Shown: positions 1 to 8,076, counted from the stretch's first letter. The stretch is 64,000 nt of DNA from Aquimarina algiphila (GCF_007489275.1 NZ_VLNR01000006.1:62001-126000), one strand, 5' to 3'. The notes: generated by a model not told the origin, from the letters alone. Translations and numbers: made by a program.

Positions 1-753
1 CAAGCTAGAAATATTGTAAATGAAAGTGAACGTATTCAGGATATTGTAGATCAACAAAAAGGGTTTATTGGAGGAGAATTTAAGATTGGGGTTATCCCGA
101 CAATAATGCCTACTCTATTACCAATGTTTTTAAATAATTTTATAAAAAAATACCCAAAAGTAAAGTTAAAAATTGAAGAGTTAAATACCGAAGCAATAGT
201 TGAACGTCTTCTAGATGGTCATCTCGATGCTGCTATTGCTGCAACTCCGTTAGAAGACGAAAATATAAAAGAAAGGGTATTGTATTATGAACCTTTTGTT
301 GGGTATATCCCTTCTAATCACAGGTTAAATCAGAAGAAAAAAATAGATACTGCAGATCTTGACATTGATGATATGCTACTGTTAGAAGATGGTCATTGTT
401 TTAGAGATGGCATTATTAATCTGTGTAAAACCAAAAAGAGTTATGAAGAAGACCATTTTCAATTAGAAAGCGGAAGTTTTGAAACATTAATAAAACTTGC
501 TAATGAAGGTTTAGGAATGACTTTATTACCTTATTTACATACTTTGGATATCAAAAATAATGAAAAGAGTAACTTGCATTACTTTAATGAACCTTCTCCT
601 GCCAGAGAAGTAAGTCTGATTTTTAATAAAAGTGAATTAAAAATGCAAATCATTGAAGCCTTGCATTCTACTATAGCTGGTATTGTAAAAGGAGCCATTG
701 CTTTCCAAAACGTGCAGATTATCAGCCCTCTGTCAAAAATAAAAAGCGACTAA
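1..753 (+). CDS. oxyR: OxyR-type LysR regulator, 3' part (5' end outside window)
   Basis: This is the substrate-binding part of a LysR-family regulator; the frame is open from base 1, so the helix-turn-helix lies before the window. The start of the effector domain is visible (GEFKIGVIPTIMPTLLP). The segment LLEDGHCFRDGIINLC keeps both OxyR redox cysteines with the nine-residue spacing of E. coli Cys199/Cys208. In the known family these form a disulfide on peroxide exposure and switch the protein to an activator of catalase and peroxidase genes. The peroxide-sensing role follows from this motif and the family; targets are not visible here. The stop codon lies inside the terminator hairpin. Confidence is high for OxyR because the cysteine signature is specific. 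Confidence 0.93.
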   Translation, partial: QARNIVNESERIQDIVDQQKGFIGGEFKIGVIPTIMPTLLPMFLNNFIKKYPKVKLKIEELNTEAIVERLLDGHLDAAIAATPLEDENIKERVLYYEPFVGYIPSNHRLNQKKKIDTADLDIDDMLLLEDGHCFRDGIINLCKTKKSYEEDHFQLESGSFETLIKLANEGLGMTLLPYLHTLDIKNNEKSNLHYFNEPSPAREVSLIFNKSELKMQIIEALHSTIAGIVKGAIAFQNVQIISPLSKIKSD

Positions 754-767
754 AAGTCGCTTTTTAT
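741..767 (+). terminator. Intrinsic terminator overlapping the oxyR stop
   Basis: An 11-bp stem (AAAAAGCGACT at 741-751, AGTCGCTTTTT at 755-765) with a three-base loop ends in a T-run. The last codons and the TAA of oxyR form the left arm. The A-run on the left lets it also serve the convergent small gene on the minus strand. Confidence 0.85.
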
Positions 768-768
768 A

Positions 769-966
769 TTATGATTTTAAATAAATTAAACAAGATTGTA
801 ATTCTGGTTGCTTTACTGTTAGTGATTGAATCCAAATTTTTAATTCTTCAATCTCATGTGGAAGTAGTCTGTTTAGTGCTTTCAGGACTTCCTTTGTAAA
901 AAGATTAACATCAAAACTTACTTTCTTAAGTACAGTCTTAGTGTAATCAAACATCGCTCTGGCCAT
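769..966 (-). CDS. Small conserved flavobacterial protein (65 aa), function unknown
   Basis: A 65-residue soluble protein starting MARAMFDYTKTVLKKVSFD, with the core LLPHEIEELKIWI. I recall very similar short proteins across Flavobacteriaceae, always without a known function; that is memory, not a search. There is no signal peptide, membrane segment or cysteine pair; it has one cysteine near the C-terminus. It is convergent with oxyR and shares its terminator region, so the two are not co-transcribed. Its ATG follows a 130-bp AT-rich spacer shared with the upstream minus-strand gene. It is called a gene because of its length, its familiar sequence and the lack of any competing frame. Confidence 0.75.
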   Translation of the reverse strand: MARAMFDYTKTVLKKVSFDVNLFTKEVLKALNRLLPHEIEELKIWIQSLTVKQPELQSCLIYLKS

Positions 967-1098
967 AAATTAATAGGGGTTTAAATATTAGGTTTAAACA
1001 AGTAATTGTAGGAATAAGCTTACTGTTTTTAAAGTTGTTCATGCTAATATATGCAAATAAAACCAAAAAAATAGTCATTTAGCGCTTATTTAACATTG

Positions 1099-1899
1099 TT
1101 AAAAATTGTTATCGCCATCTAAAAGATCTCCTAATCCTCCCAATATACTTCCTTCTCCCTTACTTTTACCTCCTCCTCTAGGAGCTAAAGCCAATACTCT
1201 ATTAGCTAGCCTACTAAAAGGTAGTGATTGGACATACACCACGCCAGGTCCTATTAGTGTAGCAAAGAAGAGCCCTTCTCCTCCAAAAATTGTGTTTTTA
1301 ATTCCTCCTACAAACTCTATATCATAATTTACATTTTTAGAAAATCCAATAATACAACCTGTATCAATTTTTAATTTTTCTCCTGGTTGTAGTTCTTTTC
1401 GTGCTGTAGTTCCTCCTGCATGAACAAAAGCCATACCATCGCCTTCTAACTTTTGCATAATAAAACCTTCTCCTCCAAATAAACCTCTACCTAATTTTTT
1501 GGAAAACTCTATTCCAATAGAAACTCCTTTGGCTGCACATAGAAAAGCATCTTTTTGGCAAATAAATTTATTCCCGTATTTGGTTAGGTCTATCGGAATA
1601 ATTTTTCCCGGATATGGCGAAGCAAAACTTACTTTCTTTTTTCCTCCAACCTGGTTATAAAAAGCAGTCATAAATAAACTTTCACCAGTTAACAATCGTT
1701 TACCCGCTCCAAAAATTTTACCAAAAACTCCTTTATCTTTCTCTGATCCATCTCCAAAGATGGTATCCATTTTTATACCATCATCCATCATCATAAAACT
1801 TCCTGCTTCTGCAATTACTCCTTCTTGTGGATCAAGTTCTATTTCTACATATTGCATTTCTTCACCTATGATTTCATAATCGATTTCGTGTGCTGTCAT
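1099..1899 (-). CDS. TIGR00266 / AIM24-family protein
   Basis: A 266-residue protein of the AIM24/TIGR00266 family. Visible family features are the N-terminal EAGSFMMMDDGIKMDT block, the GESLFMTAFYN segment, glycine-rich strands (FGGEGFIMQKLEGDG, FVHAGGTT) and the glycine-rich end (LAPRGGG...GLGDLL). The fold is a beta-prism of two repeated halves; the GGEG motif occurs twice (RGLFGGEGFI and TIFGGEGLFF), as expected. The molecular role in bacteria is not established; the yeast relative is a mitochondrial inner-membrane protein. No signal peptide is seen. It stands alone on the minus strand, with about 160 bp before the next gene. Confidence 0.88.
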   Translation of the reverse strand: MTAHEIDYEIIGEEMQYVEIELDPQEGVIAEAGSFMMMDDGIKMDTIFGDGSEKDKGVFGKIFGAGKRLLTGESLFMTAFYNQVGGKKKVSFASPYPGKIIPIDLTKYGNKFICQKDAFLCAAKGVSIGIEFSKKLGRGLFGGEGFIMQKLEGDGMAFVHAGGTTARKELQPGEKLKIDTGCIIGFSKNVNYDIEFVGGIKNTIFGGEGLFFATLIGPGVVYVQSLPFSRLANRVLALAPRGGGKSKGEGSILGGLGDLLDGDNNF

Positions 1900-2057
1900 A
1901 TTTTTAAATGTTTAAAATATTTTGATTAATGAATAACTACTTTATGAGTAAACATTTTTTTAAATATGTTACATCATATTATTCGTACAGAAACGTATTT
2001 AAAAAAATCACATTAATATTGATCAGAAAAACTGCCTTTACACTCCCTATAAATTAT

Positions 2058-2609
2058 TTATCTTACTGATACGGTATCAATACTAAGATAATCGCTAACA
2101 GTTGGATCAATAAAAAATTTCTGACCTGTCTTTGCATTTTCGATAATTACAAAATCATGATCTTTAAAAAATGGAGATTCGATATAATTATGAATATTAA
2201 TACCAAAAAAATACAATTCCCCAATTCTGGTCGTAGCTTTCCAGTCTTTTAAAAGAGGATTCTTTTTGATCATATAATTGCAAATAGTTTCAAAAAAGAG
2301 TGCATATCCAATACAATGAGTATATTCACTAGTGATCAACTTATTCGGATCAATATCACATTTAGATGAAGTAAAATGTAACTTTTCATTAGTAAGTACT
2401 CTCGATTTTTTTAGTATTGATTCAATATCTATAAGATCATCTTCTATTAATTCTTTTTCAATAAAATTGATTAAATTTTCATCTTTTACCTCATAGCCTT
2501 TTCTTGAACCAACAACTTCATACTTAATAATAGCTCTGTAAATAGAAGCTTTAAATATAAATAACAACACTATAAGGCTACTAAGAATATATATTTTTTT
2601 GAATTTCAT
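2058..2609 (-). CDS. Membrane-anchored transglutaminase-like protein
   Basis: I place the start at the ATG at 2609 (MKFKKIYILSS), which gives 183 residues; an in-frame extension to 2636 adds a poor leader. Residues about 5-25 form one hydrophobic segment, either a signal anchor or a signal peptide. The C-terminal half has the order Cys-His-Asp typical of the transglutaminase/protease fold: THCIGYALFF (Cys99), KDHDFVII (His151) and FFIDPTVSDYL (Asp168). That assignment is mine from the motif order and should be tested by fold comparison. If right, it would be a periplasmic or surface acyltransferase or cysteine protease. It is co-directional with the DUF4442 gene upstream, 68 bp away, but no operon signal is clear. 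Confidence 0.62.
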   Translation of the reverse strand: MKFKKIYILSSLIVLLFIFKASIYRAIIKYEVVGSRKGYEVKDENLINFIEKELIEDDLIDIESILKKSRVLTNEKLHFTSSKCDIDPNKLITSEYTHCIGYALFFETICNYMIKKNPLLKDWKATTRIGELYFFGINIHNYIESPFFKDHDFVIIENAKTGQKFFIDPTVSDYLSIDTVSVR

Positions 2610-2677
2610 CTTGTAAAACAGAAATCTGAAACACAATATACTTAAAAGGTGATCGGATAAATGTTATATTTCTTTCC

Positions 2678-3145
2678 TTATACCTTTTTAACTTTAACAG
2701 TCCACTCAAAATTAAATGTAGACACTTCTACTCCATCTGTATTGGTTCCAATAGATTTCATCCAAACCGTTTGCCCTTCTCCTGTTTCTATTGTTTTTTT
2801 AATTGCATCTTCTACCAGATTACCATCATTACATACAAAAGTAATTCTTCCTGTAGCCTTCTTTGTAAACGTAGCATTGTTGTTTGCAACCAACATAGAG
2901 ATTTTTTTACCACTGTCTCTTATATATCCTGTTACCATAGCTCCTGTAGTAAGTTCAGCAGCCATTCCTTGTACAGCCCAGAACATAGAATTAAATGGAT
3001 TTTGATTTATCCATCTGTGCTTTACACTTACCGTACAACTAGTTCTATCGATACTTTTTACCCGTACCCCACACAACCATGCAGAAGGTAATTTAAACAA
3101 TAAGAAGGTATTAAGCTTACCCGGAGTAATATTCATGATTTTCAT
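2678..3145 (-). CDS. DUF4442 hotdog-fold protein (thioesterase-like)
   Basis: A 155-residue protein of the DUF4442 family, which has a hotdog fold related to acyl-CoA thioesterases. Matching features are the start KLNTFLLFKLPSAWLCGVRV, the NPFNSMFWAVQGMAAELTTG helix and the closing FNFEWTVKVKK strand. The NPFNSM...A..AAE segment corresponds to the central hotdog helix that contacts the acyl group in relatives. The ATG at 3145 is preferred over a TTG 15 bases upstream; a second ATG at 3136 is also possible. The substrate is unknown. It is divergent from the DUF4870 gene across about 145 bp that hold that gene's promoter. Confidence 0.82.
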   Translation of the reverse strand: MKIMNITPGKLNTFLLFKLPSAWLCGVRVKSIDRTSCTVSVKHRWINQNPFNSMFWAVQGMAAELTTGAMVTGYIRDSGKKISMLVANNNATFTKKATGRITFVCNDGNLVEDAIKKTIETGEGQTVWMKSIGTNTDGVEVSTFNFEWTVKVKKV

Positions 3146-3230
3146 TTTTAGTATACACAATATAAGTAAAAAGAAACAGCATGCAAAAGACTTTAAAATA
3201 TTAAATTTATGTTAAATTATGGTACTATGT

Positions 3231-3263
3231 TTTGCATAATACCTTTTTTTAACCATATATTTG
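3231..3263 (+). promoter_or_regulatory. Bacteroidota-type promoter for the DUF4870/HExxH pair
   Basis: TTTG at 3231-3234, a 21-bp spacer, then TATATTTG at 3256-3263 match the known Bacteroidota -33/-7 pattern (TTTG...TAnnTTTG). Transcription would begin near 3270, so a TTG codon at 3261 inside the -7 box cannot be the start and the ATG at 3291 is favoured. Confidence 0.6.
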
Positions 3264-3290
3264 CATAAGAAACTATTATATACTTTTAAA

Positions 3291-3743
3291 ATGTCAATCA
3301 AAAATCACAAAAATATCGCAACGTTTATGCATCTCGGTGCATTCTCAAAATACTTTATTCCTTTTGGGAATTATATTGTTCCAATTCTATTATGGACAAC
3401 GAACAAAGACAAATCAGAATTCATTGATGATCATGGTAAAGAAGCTATCAATTTTCAACTAAGTATATTATTATATACTATTATCCTTGGAATATTTTCA
3501 TTTCCGTTTTTCATTTTTAATGTTTTTGGAGATGCTACAATATCAGATTTATTTCATTTTAATGACATATCCATCAATTTCTCTGATGCAGGAGGGTTTA
3601 GAACTCTTATTGGAGCTTCCTTTGTAGGTGTTATCGCTTTAATCGGTTTTTTTCTGGAAATAATCTTTACAATTAGCGCAGCAATGAAAGCAAATAAGGG
3701 TGAAAAATACAGATATCCATTATCTATACGATTTATAAAATAA
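3291..3743 (+). CDS. DUF4870 membrane protein
   Basis: A 150-residue protein with the DUF4870 signature: ATFMHLGAFSKYFIPFGNYIVPILLW, then the charged turn DDHGKEAINFQLS, then two further hydrophobic segments and a short tail (ANKGEKYRYPLSIRFIK). Three to four membrane helices are visible. The family is widespread and its function is unknown. The ATG at 3291 is chosen because a TTG at 3261 sits inside the likely promoter. It overlaps the next gene as TAATG, a strong sign of translational coupling, so this protein may work with the HExxH membrane protein that follows. Confidence 0.87.
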   Translation: MSIKNHKNIATFMHLGAFSKYFIPFGNYIVPILLWTTNKDKSEFIDDHGKEAINFQLSILLYTIILGIFSFPFFIFNVFGDATISDLFHFNDISINFSDAGGFRTLIGASFVGVIALIGFFLEIIFTISAAMKANKGEKYRYPLSIRFIK

Positions 3744-4276
3744 TGAAGGCAGTAATAAACATAAAATATATTCTAATAATGACTCTTGCAGTTGTACTGT
3801 CCTTTTTCTTTCATGAATTAGCACATTTACTTACAGGAAAGCTATTAGGATATCCCATGCAAATGACACTTAATTCTGCTTTCTTGGTAGAAGGAGAATA
3901 TAAAACAGTATGGCATGAGCACATTGTAAGTGCTGCCGGACCGCTCTTTACAGTACTAACAGCATTTGTATTTTTTTATGTTATTAGAAAGACAAAAAAT
4001 ATGTATTGGTATCCTTTTTTGTTTTTTGCTTTTGCTTTTAGACTAATGGCAATGATTGTATCGATTTTTAATCCAAATGATGAAGCTCGAATTAGTCAAT
4101 GGTTGGGATTAGGGTATTGGATACTTCCATTATTAGTATGCTTTACATTATTGTTCTTATTAATAAAAACATCAAAGGAACAGGAATACACTATAAAGTT
4201 TAACCTAATCAATTATCTTTTAACATCTGTTTTTATAGCTGGTGTAGTATTTACTGATCAATATTTTTTAAAGTAA
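3743..4276 (+). CDS. Membrane HExxH metallopeptidase-like protein (M50-like)
   Basis: A 177-residue protein with four to five hydrophobic segments. The second helix carries HELAH (His24, Glu25, His28), the zinc-binding pattern of intramembrane site-2 proteases. Further on, SAAGPLFTVLTA resembles the AGP segment of that family, and IFNPNDEARIS (Asp112) could supply the third zinc ligand as the NPDG motif does in M50 enzymes. The family assignment is by motif only; relatives of similar size are often called putative metallopeptidases. Its start overlaps the DUF4870 stop, so the two are coupled. Substrates are unknown. A non-catalytic homologue cannot be excluded, but all three candidate ligands are present. 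Confidence 0.7.
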   Translation: MKAVINIKYILIMTLAVVLSFFFHELAHLLTGKLLGYPMQMTLNSAFLVEGEYKTVWHEHIVSAAGPLFTVLTAFVFFYVIRKTKNMYWYPFLFFAFAFRLMAMIVSIFNPNDEARISQWLGLGYWILPLLVCFTLLFLLIKTSKEQEYTIKFNLINYLLTSVFIAGVVFTDQYFLK

Positions 4277-4277
4277 C

Positions 4278-4310
4278 CATCAATCAAACATCAATCAAAC
4301 ATCAATCAAA
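4278..4310. repeat. Three perfect 11-bp tandem repeats
   Basis: CATCAATCAAA is repeated three times without change (4278-4288, 4289-4299, 4300-4310) directly after the stop of the HExxH gene and before the PadR gene. The last copy runs into the 22-bp leader motif at 4304-4325. Confidence 0.9.
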
Positions 4311-4325
4311 AAATGAACAGTTTAA
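4304..4325 (+). promoter_or_regulatory. Leader motif shared by padR and head-GIN genes (copy 1)
   Basis: The 22-bp string at 4304-4325 (AATCAAAAAATGAAC then AGTTTAA) lies 18 bp before the PadR start. It recurs with one change at 6440-6461 before the head-GIN gene. It may be a translation or regulatory element of this operon; the role is inferred from position only. Confidence 0.5.
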
Positions 4326-4343
4326 CATTTAAAAATTAGTTTT

Positions 4344-4679
4344 ATGAAGATCGAAAACACAAAAGCGCAAATGCGCAAAGGTGTTCTGGAATATTGCATA
4401 CTTTCTATCCTTAAGGACGATGATGCTTATGTTGCTGAAATTTTGGGAACCCTTAAAGACGCAAAAATGCTTGTGGTAGAAGGTACAATATATCCCCTGT
4501 TAACAAGACTCAAAAATGCAGGATTATTAAGCTATCGCTGGGAAGAGTCAACGTCAGGACCACCTCGTAAATATTATGGACTCACCGAAACAGGAAAACT
4601 GTTTCTCAAAGAATTAAATACCACTTGGGAAGAATTACAAAATGCTGTAAATCTGGTAACCAAACAAAAAAAGAAGTAA
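4344..4679 (+). CDS. PadR-family transcriptional regulator
   Basis: A 111-residue winged-helix protein. The PadR signature is complete: MRKGVLEYCILSIL at the N-terminus, then DAYVAEILGTLKD, then the recognition region VVEGTIYPLLTRLKNAGLLSYRWEES and the wing GPPRKYYGLTETGK. Proteins of this class are small repressors, often controlling the gene next to them. The stop (4677-4679) is one base from the start of the PspC gene, so the two are an operon and the PspC-domain protein is the likely partner or target. PadR-PspC pairs of this sort are common in flavobacteria, where they are thought to answer envelope stress; the inducer is not known. Confidence 0.93.
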   Translation: MKIENTKAQMRKGVLEYCILSILKDDDAYVAEILGTLKDAKMLVVEGTIYPLLTRLKNAGLLSYRWEESTSGPPRKYYGLTETGKLFLKELNTTWEELQNAVNLVTKQKKK

Positions 4680-4680
4680 A

Positions 4681-6435
4681 ATGAACAAGACAGTTAATAT
4701 AAATTTAGCAGGCATATTTTTTCATATAGACGAAGACGCTTATCTAAAACTGCAACGTTATCTAAGTGCTATAAAACGCTCTTTCACTGATTCGCAAGGG
4801 AGAGATGAGATCATAGCAGATATCGAAGCTCGTATTGCAGAGTTGTTTAGTGAAAAAATAAAGGATGAACGACAGGTTATTGGAAATCAAGAGGTAGAAG
4901 AAGTAATCACTGTAATGGGACAACCCGAAGATTACAGATTAGACGAAGAAATCTTTGAAGATGAGCCTAAAACATCAAATCAAAAATCAAAAACATCAAG
5001 ACACCTATTTAGAGATACAACAAATTCTTATGTAGGCGGAGTAAGCTCTGGATTAGGTCACTACCTAGGAATAGAAGCAATTTGGATTCGATTAGCATGG
5101 ATATTATTTACAATTTTCTCTAGTGGAGCCTTTGTTCTTATCTATATAGCTTTCTGGATTTTTGTTCAGGAAGCTAAAACTACAGCCGATTTTCTTGCTA
5201 TGAGAGGAGAAGCTGTAAATATCAGTAATATAGAAAAGAAAATTAAAGAAGGATTTGATGGTGTTGCTGACACCGTAAAAAATGTAGATTACCAAAAATA
5301 CAGTAGTAAAGTAAAAAATAGTTCTACTACTTTCTTTGATGCTTTGGGAGATGTACTTTTATTCTTACTAAAGATTTTTGTAAAGTTTATAGGTGTTCTA
5401 CTTATTATCATTGCCGGTGTAACTTTAATCAGTCTTTTTATAGGCCTGTTTACTTTGGGAACATTTGGATTTATGGATACCCCATGGGTTGAATACATAG
5501 AAGTTGGCAGTCATCCCGAAGTACCACTATGGTTAATTTCTTTATTATCCTTTTTTGCAGTAGGAATACCATTCTTCTTCTTATTCATTCTTGGATTGAA
5601 AATTATGATTAAAAACCTAAAATCTATAGGTACCCCGGCAAAACTTGGTTTATTAGGAGTTTGGATGCTTTCATTAATAGGGTTAGGAATTGTCGGTATC
5701 AGACAGGCAACTCTAGAAGCTTATGATGCGCAAGTAATCACAGAAAAAGAAATACTTCCTATAACCAGTAAGGACACACTAACTATAAAAATGGAAGGTA
5801 ACAATAGATACGTTAGACATTTAAGACATAGACACGATTATAAGATCAAACGTGACGAACAAGGCAACAGAGTAATTGTTATTCAGGATGTTGAAGTATA
5901 CCTTAAGGCTTCAAAGAAAGATTCTACTTTAGGAATTTCTATCGAAAAGAAAGCTCAGGGAAGATCTTATGAAGAAGCTTCAAAAAGAGCCGAAGAGCTT
6001 AAATATGCATACGAACTTGATGGTGATACTTTACTATTAAACGGTTATGCCATTACTGAATATACTAACAAATACAGAGATCAAGAAATAAAAGTGATCT
6101 TAACACTACCCGAGGGAATTACAATATTTGCTGATGATAATACATCAGGGTATAATAATTCCTGGAAATATGATGACTATATCACCGTAGATGGAAAAGA
6201 AGGAAACTATGTAAAGTTAGTAAATGGAAAATTTGAATGCGATACATGTATCGAAGATCAAGATGAATGGGAATACCAAGAATCTCAAAATGATGATGAC
6301 AGTATTAAGATCAATATTAACACTGATGATGAAGATTTTAAATTAAAAATTGATGAAGATGGAGTAGAACTAAATAATGAACCCGTAAAATTAAAAATCG
6401 ACGAGAACGGAATAGAAATTAAAACCGAAAATTAA
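4681..6435 (+). CDS. PspC-domain membrane protein with acidic C-terminal tail
   Basis: A 584-residue membrane protein. Residues 1-100 are a soluble helical region (LQRYLSAIKRSFTDSQGRDEIIADIEARIAEL, then VMGQPEDY). Residues about 108-168 are a PspC domain (RHLFRDTTNSYVGGVSSGLGHYLG, then a helix). Several more membrane helices follow to about residue 345. The rest is a non-membrane region ending in an acidic tail in which a short unit occurs twice (LKIDEDGVEL and LKIDENGIEI). The PspC domain in E. coli senses membrane stress. The gene begins one base after the PadR stop and is followed 46 bp later by the head-GIN lipoprotein, so all three likely form one envelope-stress operon. Confidence 0.9.
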   Translation: MNKTVNINLAGIFFHIDEDAYLKLQRYLSAIKRSFTDSQGRDEIIADIEARIAELFSEKIKDERQVIGNQEVEEVITVMGQPEDYRLDEEIFEDEPKTSNQKSKTSRHLFRDTTNSYVGGVSSGLGHYLGIEAIWIRLAWILFTIFSSGAFVLIYIAFWIFVQEAKTTADFLAMRGEAVNISNIEKKIKEGFDGVADTVKNVDYQKYSSKVKNSSTTFFDALGDVLLFLLKIFVKFIGVLLIIIAGVTLISLFIGLFTLGTFGFMDTPWVEYIEVGSHPEVPLWLISLLSFFAVGIPFFFLFILGLKIMIKNLKSIGTPAKLGLLGVWMLSLIGLGIVGIRQATLEAYDAQVITEKEILPITSKDTLTIKMEGNNRYVRHLRHRHDYKIKRDEQGNRVIVIQDVEVYLKASKKDSTLGISIEKKAQGRSYEEASKRAEELKYAYELDGDTLLLNGYAITEYTNKYRDQEIKVILTLPEGITIFADDNTSGYNNSWKYDDYITVDGKEGNYVKLVNGKFECDTCIEDQDEWEYQESQNDDDSIKININTDDEDFKLKIDEDGVELNNEPVKLKIDENGIEIKTEN

Positions 6436-6439
6436 ATCA

Positions 6440-6461
6440 AATCAAAAAACGAACAGTTTAA
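6440..6461 (+). promoter_or_regulatory. Leader motif shared by padR and head-GIN genes (copy 2)
   Basis: The string at 6440-6461 is the same as that at 4304-4325 except for one C in place of T. It lies 20 bp before the head-GIN start, within what looks like the same operon. Confidence 0.5.
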
Positions 6462-6481
6462 ATTCATTAAAACATAAAATT

Positions 6482-7201
6482 ATGACAGCACTAGCCAAAT
6501 TTTTAGTAATTCTTTCATTATCATTAGCCTGTTGCTCATGCAATGTAGCTTTCAATGGAGTTAGAGGAAAAGGAGAAGTAGTAGAAAAAGAAAGAACCAT
6601 TAACTCTGATTTTGATGCTATTAAAGCCAGTAGAGGCTTAGATGTAATCCTTGTTAATAGTCCCAACAAAAAAGTAATAGTCGAAGCCAATAAAAATCTA
6701 CATGATCACATTGAAATCTATGTCGAAGGTAATACACTACGTGTAACCTCTGATGAGAATATATATTCTGCAGACGAAAAAAAAGTATATGTTTCTTATA
6801 CCAAATTAAACAAGGTACATGTTAATAGTGGCGCGAGTGTTTCATCAGATCAAGAAGTGGTTCAAAAAGATCTTGACCTAAGTGCAACAAGTGGTGCAGA
6901 TATAAATTTAGAAATAAAGGCAGAAACCGTTACTACTTCCGTAACAAGCGGTGCTATGATGAATCTCTCAGGAAAAGTAAATCATCATCAAGCAAGAGCC
7001 ACTAGTGGAGCCGATATACGTGCTCAAGACCTTTTGAGTTTATCGACTGAAGCAAAAGCTACGAGTGGAGCATCTATAAGAATTCATGCCAAAAATGAAT
7101 TTACAGGAAAAGCAACAAGTGGTGCAGATGTAGTCTACTATGGAAAACCAGAAAAAGTATCAGAAACAGATAATTCTGGAGGAAATGTTAGAAGACATTA
7201 A
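6482..7201 (+). CDS. Head-GIN (DUF2807) lipoprotein with TSGA repeats
   Basis: A 239-residue protein with a lipoprotein-like signal (LVILSLSLACCSC), so it is likely anchored in the outer membrane or periplasm. Residues about 40-220 match the head-GIN domain, a putative auto-transporter adhesin fold of stacked beta strands: the opening FDAIKASRGLDVILVNSPNKKVIVEANKNL is typical. A short motif SGA, mostly TSGA(D/M/S), recurs six times at roughly 17-22-residue spacing, which suits successive rungs of a beta-helix. Last gene of the PadR-PspC operon. Function in the family is not established; an envelope role fits the context. Confidence 0.88.
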   Translation: MTALAKFLVILSLSLACCSCNVAFNGVRGKGEVVEKERTINSDFDAIKASRGLDVILVNSPNKKVIVEANKNLHDHIEIYVEGNTLRVTSDENIYSADEKKVYVSYTKLNKVHVNSGASVSSDQEVVQKDLDLSATSGADINLEIKAETVTTSVTSGAMMNLSGKVNHHQARATSGADIRAQDLLSLSTEAKATSGASIRIHAKNEFTGKATSGADVVYYGKPEKVSETDNSGGNVRRH

Positions 7202-7252
7202 ACCTTATAAATCCTAAATAACAACCTAACTAATTATTTAATCAACCAAAAT

Positions 7253-7305
7253 AAGCTGTCTGAGAAGCAAAACTAACCAACCATTAGCTTTTCGGGCAGT
7301 TTTTT
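7253..7305 (+). terminator. Terminator of the padR-pspC-headGIN operon
   Basis: A stem of about 16 bp with four G-U pairs (7253-7268 with 7287-7302) closes an 18-base loop and runs into TTTTT. The G-U pairs form only in the plus-strand RNA, which fixes the direction. It lies just before the convergent DUF5995 gene. Confidence 0.75.
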
Positions 7306-7323
7306 AAATCCATAAATTTAAAG

Positions 7324-8076
7324 TTATTCATTTAAATCGTTAATTTTATCCTTAATAGTACCGCGCTCTCCTAGCCTAACAATCATCAATACTATTTGAA
7401 CAATAAAACCCGGCTTAATTACGATTCTTGCCTTTTCTGCCACTTTAACATCTCGTTCTCTTATGAGCTCTGTAATCATATTACCAGGAGAACTTGAAAG
7501 CTCTTTTGCAAATTCCCATGCTCCATCCCTAGCAAGTTTCATACTAAAGTCGACTAAAAAATCGTCTACTTTTCGAGTCCATTTCAAGATTTTTTTTAAT
7601 GTGGGCCAAATCTCAGCCAGATCATTCTCTACCTCTTTGACCAAAGATGATAAAACTTCATTTATCTTATCAAAATCTCCTTTAAGATTTTCAATATCCT
7701 CACCTTTTGCAACTTCTGCAGCCGCAATACCCAAATCCAGATTAATATGAGCATTTATACCAATCAACAGATGTTGTAATACAATAGGCCAATATTTATT
7801 AGATAAATTAAATGCTTTTTCCCAGGATTTGGTAACAGTTTTATTTTCCTGAAATGTGAAATAAGCATCAAGATATCTATTCGCAAATATCACATCTAGT
7901 TTTTCCATTCTTGGGCCATCATCAAAAAAATCATTATCAACCCCCTCTTTTACTTTAATAGTTACCTTTCTATATAAAGTTGCAAAATATCCTAATGGAT
8001 TATTATTGGTCTTTGATTCGAGTATGATATTTCCCAAAGTGATAATAACATCATCTATAGTATGTACAGGTTTCAA
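7324..8076 (-). CDS. DUF5995 family protein
   Basis: A 250-residue soluble protein that I recognise as DUF5995: MKPVHTIDDVIITLGNII at the start, NRYLDAYFTFQENKTVTKSWEKAF, then the histidine-containing helix LQHLLIGINAHINLDLGIA. No signal peptide or membrane segment is visible. The conserved HxxxGxNAHINxDL pattern resembles metal-binding helices, but no activity is known to me. The start is a TTG at 8074-8076; there is no nearby in-frame ATG, and the sequence conserved in the family begins right there. It is convergent with the head-GIN operon and divergent from a second head-GIN gene. Confidence 0.8.
   Translation of the reverse strand: MKPVHTIDDVIITLGNIILESKTNNNPLGYFATLYRKVTIKVKEGVDNDFFDDGPRMEKLDVIFANRYLDAYFTFQENKTVTKSWEKAFNLSNKYWPIVLQHLLIGINAHINLDLGIAAAEVAKGEDIENLKGDFDKINEVLSSLVKEVENDLAEIWPTLKKILKWTRKVDDFLVDFSMKLARDGAWEFAKELSSSPGNMITELIRERDVKVAEKARIVIKPGFIVQIVLMIVRLGERGTIKDKINDLNE

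Noticed and set aside
2661..3091. Two plus-strand frames of 106 and 114 codons opposite the DUF4442 gene
   Set aside because: DUF4442 is clearly the coding strand; the two frames overlap each other and carry no family features.
4278..4310. Tandem 11-bp units as CRISPR or replication iterons
   Set aside because: Only three units, no spacers, no cas or replication genes nearby.
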